A DNA stretch of 64,000 nucleotides from Cupriavidus pauculus (GTDB taxonomy: Bacteria > Pseudomonadota > Gammaproteobacteria > Burkholderiales > Burkholderiaceae), in NCBI RefSeq assembly GCF_022179805.1, contig NZ_BPUO01000014.1, forward strand, positions 62,001 to 126,000, read 5' to 3'. This document shows positions 61,366 through 64,000 of the stretch, piece by piece. The position numbers and the translations under genes are program-made. Numbering within the stretch: position 1 is the stretch's first letter; every line of letters starts with the position of its first letter. The notes beneath the pieces are model-generated. The model saw only the letters and a program-made list of their open reading frames with translations. It searched no databases and had not been told where the DNA came from.

Positions 61366-62343
61366 TTAATCGTGATCAGGCACCAGCAGCAGCTTGCCCG
61401 TGGTAGCCCGACTCTCCATATCGGCATGCGCACGCGCGGCGTCCTTGAGCGGATATCGGCCGCCGATGTTGGGCTGAAGCCTGCCGTCCAGGATCCACTG
61501 GAACAACTGCGCAGCACGTGCCTGCAGGCGTTCGGGCGTGCGGACATGGTGGGCATAGACGGCGTAGCCGATCTTGACGCTCTTTGGCAGCGACATGATG
61601 TCGAGCAGCCCTGGCCCGCCGAGAACCGGGCCGTACCAGCACAGCGTGCCGGCTACCTTCAAGGCATCGAGTGAACCCTGGAACGTTGCAGGCCCGGAGC
61701 CGTCGAAGACCACATCCACGCCTTCGCCGCCAGACAACTGGATCGCCTCGGCGGCGAATTGGCTAGTCTTGTCGACGATGACATGATCGGCACCGGCCGC
61801 CCGAGCGATGCCGGTCTTGCTATCGGACGACACGCGGCCGATCACCCGGCCACCCCGTAGCTTGATGATCTGCGTGAGCAGCAGCCCAACTCCGCCCGCC
61901 GCGGCGTGGACCAGGGCGATGTCGCCGGGCCTTACCGGATAGAACTCGGTGGCAAAGTGGCTGGCCGTGAGTCCGGCCATCATGATCGATGCTGCTGTCT
62001 CGTCGTCGACGCCGTCAGGCACGGGCACCAGCGCGGCAGCCGGCACCGTCACCATTTCTGCGTAGCTGCCGGGCGCGTAGGCCCAGGCCACGCGCTGGTC
62101 CGGCGCCAGGTTGTGCACGCCCTCGCCCACCGCCACCACACGTCCGGCACCTTCCACGCCGATGACCTTCGGATACGGCAGTTCGGTCCAGAAATGGCCC
62201 TGCCGGACGCCCATGTCCATGAAATTCACGCCGGCGGCAGCCACCTTGACCAGGACTTCGCCCGGCCCCGGCGTCGGCGTGGGCCGCTCGACATACTGCA
62301 TCACGTCCGGCCCGCCGCCGGTTTCGATCATCACCGCTTTCAT
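61366..62343 (-). CDS. NADPH:quinone oxidoreductase-like MDR protein (zinc-free)
   Basis: 325 residues. MDR family start MKAVMIETGGGPDVMQYVERP, substrate-side AGVNFMDMGVRQG, Gly motif HAAAGGVGLLLTQI, and no structural zinc Cys cluster, so it fits the QOR group. It reduces quinones or enones with NADPH. It follows the TetR gene (62409-62975) and carries an operator-like palindrome in its leader. Probably a stress-response reductase controlled by that TetR. Confidence 0.93.
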   Translation of the reverse strand: MKAVMIETGGGPDVMQYVERPTPTPGPGEVLVKVAAAGVNFMDMGVRQGHFWTELPYPKVIGVEGAGRVVAVGEGVHNLAPDQRVAWAYAPGSYAEMVTVPAAALVPVPDGVDDETAASIMMAGLTASHFATEFYPVRPGDIALVHAAAGGVGLLLTQIIKLRGGRVIGRVSSDSKTGIARAAGADHVIVDKTSQFAAEAIQLSGGEGVDVVFDGSGPATFQGSLDALKVAGTLCWYGPVLGGPGLLDIMSLPKSVKIGYAVYAHHVRTPERLQARAAQLFQWILDGRLQPNIGGRYPLKDAARAHADMESRATTGKLLLVPDHD

Positions 62344-62377
62344 GAGTCGCCTCAGTACCGTTAGTACGGATCAGTTA

Positions 62378-62403
62378 TGGAACATTCGTTCCAGAATGGT
62401 CAA
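62378..62403. promoter_or_regulatory. Putative TetR operator before quinone oxidoreductase
   Basis: TGGAAC-N4-GTTCCA (62378-62393) followed by TGGTCAA (62397-62403). The same elements, GGAACG and TTGGTCAA, recur at 62997-63011 just upstream of the TetR start, as expected for an autoregulated repressor that also controls the neighbouring gene. Confidence 0.5.
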
Positions 62404-62408
62404 AAAAA

Positions 62409-62975
62409 TCAGGTCAGCGCTCGCATGGCCAGCTGACCCAGCGCACGCAACTCGGTATCGCCCGAACCGCCACGCGCGGCGAGTCGTAGCGCCGAGATGC
62501 TGGCCCACAGGAATGCCGCCATATGGCGTGGTTCGGCATTGGCCACCATGTCGCCATCCTGCTGCGCCGTGCGGATGGTGTCGATCAGCGCCGCCGACAG
62601 CAACTTGCCCGATGCGTCCCGAATGGCGTTGACCTGTTCGTCCTTGTCGCCGAACTCGCTGATGGAGCCCACGCCCAGGCATGGCTGGTGGGCGTTGCGC
62701 ACCACGCGATCCATCATCTTGCGAATGCCGTCGATGGCCGTCGGGCCGCTGCGCAGCGCGGCGATGTGGGCCTGCGTTTCCGTTTCGGCATAGCGCTGCA
62801 GCGCGGCGCAGTACAGCTGCCACTTGTCCTCGAAGGTGTCATAGAGACTCTGCCGGCCGATTTTCATCGCGCTGGTGAGCATGGTGGCGGACGTGCCCGC
62901 GAAACCGTGTTCGCAGAACACGTGGATTGCCGCGTCGAGCGCTTCGCCCTTGTCGAATTCTTTAGGTCTGGCCAT
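62409..62975 (-). CDS. TetR/AcrR-family regulator
   Basis: 188 residues. N-terminal HTH (EALDAAIHVFCEHGFAGTSATMLTSAMKIGRQSLYDTFEDKWQLY region), then a TetR-type ligand domain. The start MARPKEFDKG at 62975 is typical of this subgroup; an ATG 6 codons earlier is also in frame. It lies upstream of the quinone oxidoreductase gene and is probably its repressor. Confidence 0.92.
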   Translation of the reverse strand: MARPKEFDKGEALDAAIHVFCEHGFAGTSATMLTSAMKIGRQSLYDTFEDKWQLYCAALQRYAETETQAHIAALRSGPTAIDGIRKMMDRVVRNAHQPCLGVGSISEFGDKDEQVNAIRDASGKLLSAALIDTIRTAQQDGDMVANAEPRHMAAFLWASISALRLAARGGSGDTELRALGQLAMRALT

Positions 62976-63095
62976 GGCTTGCACTGTAGCCATATTGGAA
63001 CGATTGGTCAAGAATTCGATGAGCCAGATCCGAAGACGCTTACTTTTGTGCCGAAGGCCGTGTATAAGTGCGAGAGACTTGATCCGAAATCAACA

Positions 63096-63998
63096 ATGAA
63101 AACGACCATCGACGAACTGCTGGCCTTTGCGGCCGTGGTCGACACGGGATCCATCACGGCGGCCGCGGAGCAACTGGAACTGACCGTTTCGGCCACCAGC
63201 CGCACGCTGAGCCGACTGGAAGAGAAGCTGCAGACCACGCTGCTGCGCCGGACCACGCGCCGGCTGGAACTGACCGAGGAAGGTGCGGCATTCCTGCAGC
63301 ACGCGCGGGCCATCCTGGCCATGGTCGACGATGCCGAGGAGCAGATGGCGGCGCGGCGCATGCGTCCGGTGGGCCGTCTGCGGGTGGATGCCGCCACGCC
63401 GTTCATGCTGCATGTGATCGTGCCGCTGGTGGAGGGCTTTCGGGAACGCTACCCGGACGTGGAGCTGGAGCTGAACTCCAACGAGGGCATCATCGACCTG
63501 ATCGAAAAGCGCACCGATGTGGCCTTCCGTATCGGCACGTTGAAGGATTCCACCTTGCATGCCCGCCCGATCGGCACGAGCCGGATCCGAGTGATGGCCA
63601 GCCCCGACTACCTGAAGCGCCATGGCACGCCGACCAAGGTGGAGCAGTTGCCGGGGCATTCGCTGCTGGGTTTCACCCAGCCCGATTCGCTCAATGACTG
63701 GCCGCTGCGCGATGCCGGCGGCGGCATTGTCCATATCAAGCCGACCATTGCGTCATCGAGCGGCGAGACCTTGCGGAGCCTGGCGCTGGCCGGCCAGGGC
63801 ATCGTCTGCCTGTCCGATTTCATGAGCCGGGCCGATCGTCGCGATGGCCGGCTGGTGCAGTTATTTGCGCGCCAGACGCTCGACGTGCGCCAGTCGATCA
63901 ACGCGGTCTACTACCGCAATACCGCCCTCGCCTCGCGCATTACCTGCTTTGTCGACTACGTGGTTAGCGTGCTGGGCAGCAAGCCGTTCGAGGAATAA
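63096..63998 (+). CDS. LysR-type transcriptional regulator
   Basis: 300 residues, complete; it ends 3 nt before the window edge. HTH region IDELLAFAAVVDTGSITAAAEQLELTVSATSRTLSRLEEKL followed by a substrate-binding domain of the large betaproteobacterial CrgA-like group. It diverges from the TetR gene across 120 bp. Confidence 0.92.
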   Translation: MKTTIDELLAFAAVVDTGSITAAAEQLELTVSATSRTLSRLEEKLQTTLLRRTTRRLELTEEGAAFLQHARAILAMVDDAEEQMAARRMRPVGRLRVDAATPFMLHVIVPLVEGFRERYPDVELELNSNEGIIDLIEKRTDVAFRIGTLKDSTLHARPIGTSRIRVMASPDYLKRHGTPTKVEQLPGHSLLGFTQPDSLNDWPLRDAGGGIVHIKPTIASSSGETLRSLALAGQGIVCLSDFMSRADRRDGRLVQLFARQTLDVRQSINAVYYRNTALASRITCFVDYVVSVLGSKPFEE

Positions 63999-64000
63999 GG

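Overview
The window is high-GC DNA packed with LysR-type regulators, orphan periplasmic 'Bug' (TctC-type) solute receptors, CoA-transferase, SDR and 2-hydroxyacid dehydrogenase genes. That mix fits a betaproteobacterium of the Burkholderiaceae, most likely Cupriavidus or a close relative, and probably an accessory part of a chromosome or chromid. The organism is inferred from gene style only; no rRNA or tRNA gene was seen.

Layout. (1) 1-18.9 kb: a membrane protein, then a tightly coupled five-gene operon. It encodes a ~3,735-residue LEPR-XLL/DUF4347/VCBS-repeat surface protein, a TolC-like outer-membrane protein, two HlyD-type adaptors and an M50 metalloprotease fused to a third adaptor domain. 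No ABC transporter is present. (2) 18.9-27.6 kb: a redox/catabolic cluster with a protein of unknown function ending in a CxxxxC tail, a UGSC-family protein in its Cys form, a thioredoxin with a CKPC site, a class III CoA-transferase, a thioredoxin reductase, a Tat-exported Bug receptor, a LysR regulator and a ThDP decarboxylase. Two closely similar 50-bp promoter/operator blocks stand before the first gene and before the decarboxylase gene. (3) 27.7-34.7 kb: small membrane and secreted proteins, a GST, a PNPOx-reductase-ferredoxin fusion, LysR and AraC regulators and a lipoprotein. (4) 34.7-38.8 kb, minus strand: a formylglycine-generating-enzyme homologue, a sulfatase, a BASS-type transporter and a DUF202 protein. 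(5) 39-46.4 kb: a small membrane protein, a divergent LysR/SDR pair, then an isolated two-gene module of an unrecognised 931-residue protein and a phospholipase-D-like protein with a 3' frameshift. (6) 46.9-51.9 kb: LysR, Bug receptor, 2-hydroxyacid dehydrogenase, RraA-like aldolase and a broken MRJP-family gene.

(7) 51.9-57.4 kb looks like a molybdenum-responsive locus. Three 24-bp ModE-like palindromes lie before a DUF2325 gene followed by a molybdenum-independent NAD-formate dehydrogenase, before a LysR gene (with a divergent HDAC-family gene), and before a NifQ homologue. (8) 57.4-64 kb: a lipoprotein, a gene behind a near-perfect LexA box, a truncated insertion sequence, an alpha/beta hydrolase, a ketopantoate-reductase family protein, a quinone oxidoreductase with a TetR regulator, and a LysR gene at the right edge.

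The best candidates for undescribed biology are the ABC-less secretion operon, the UGSC-thioredoxin cluster with its paired promoters, and the ModE-box/formate dehydrogenase/NifQ locus.
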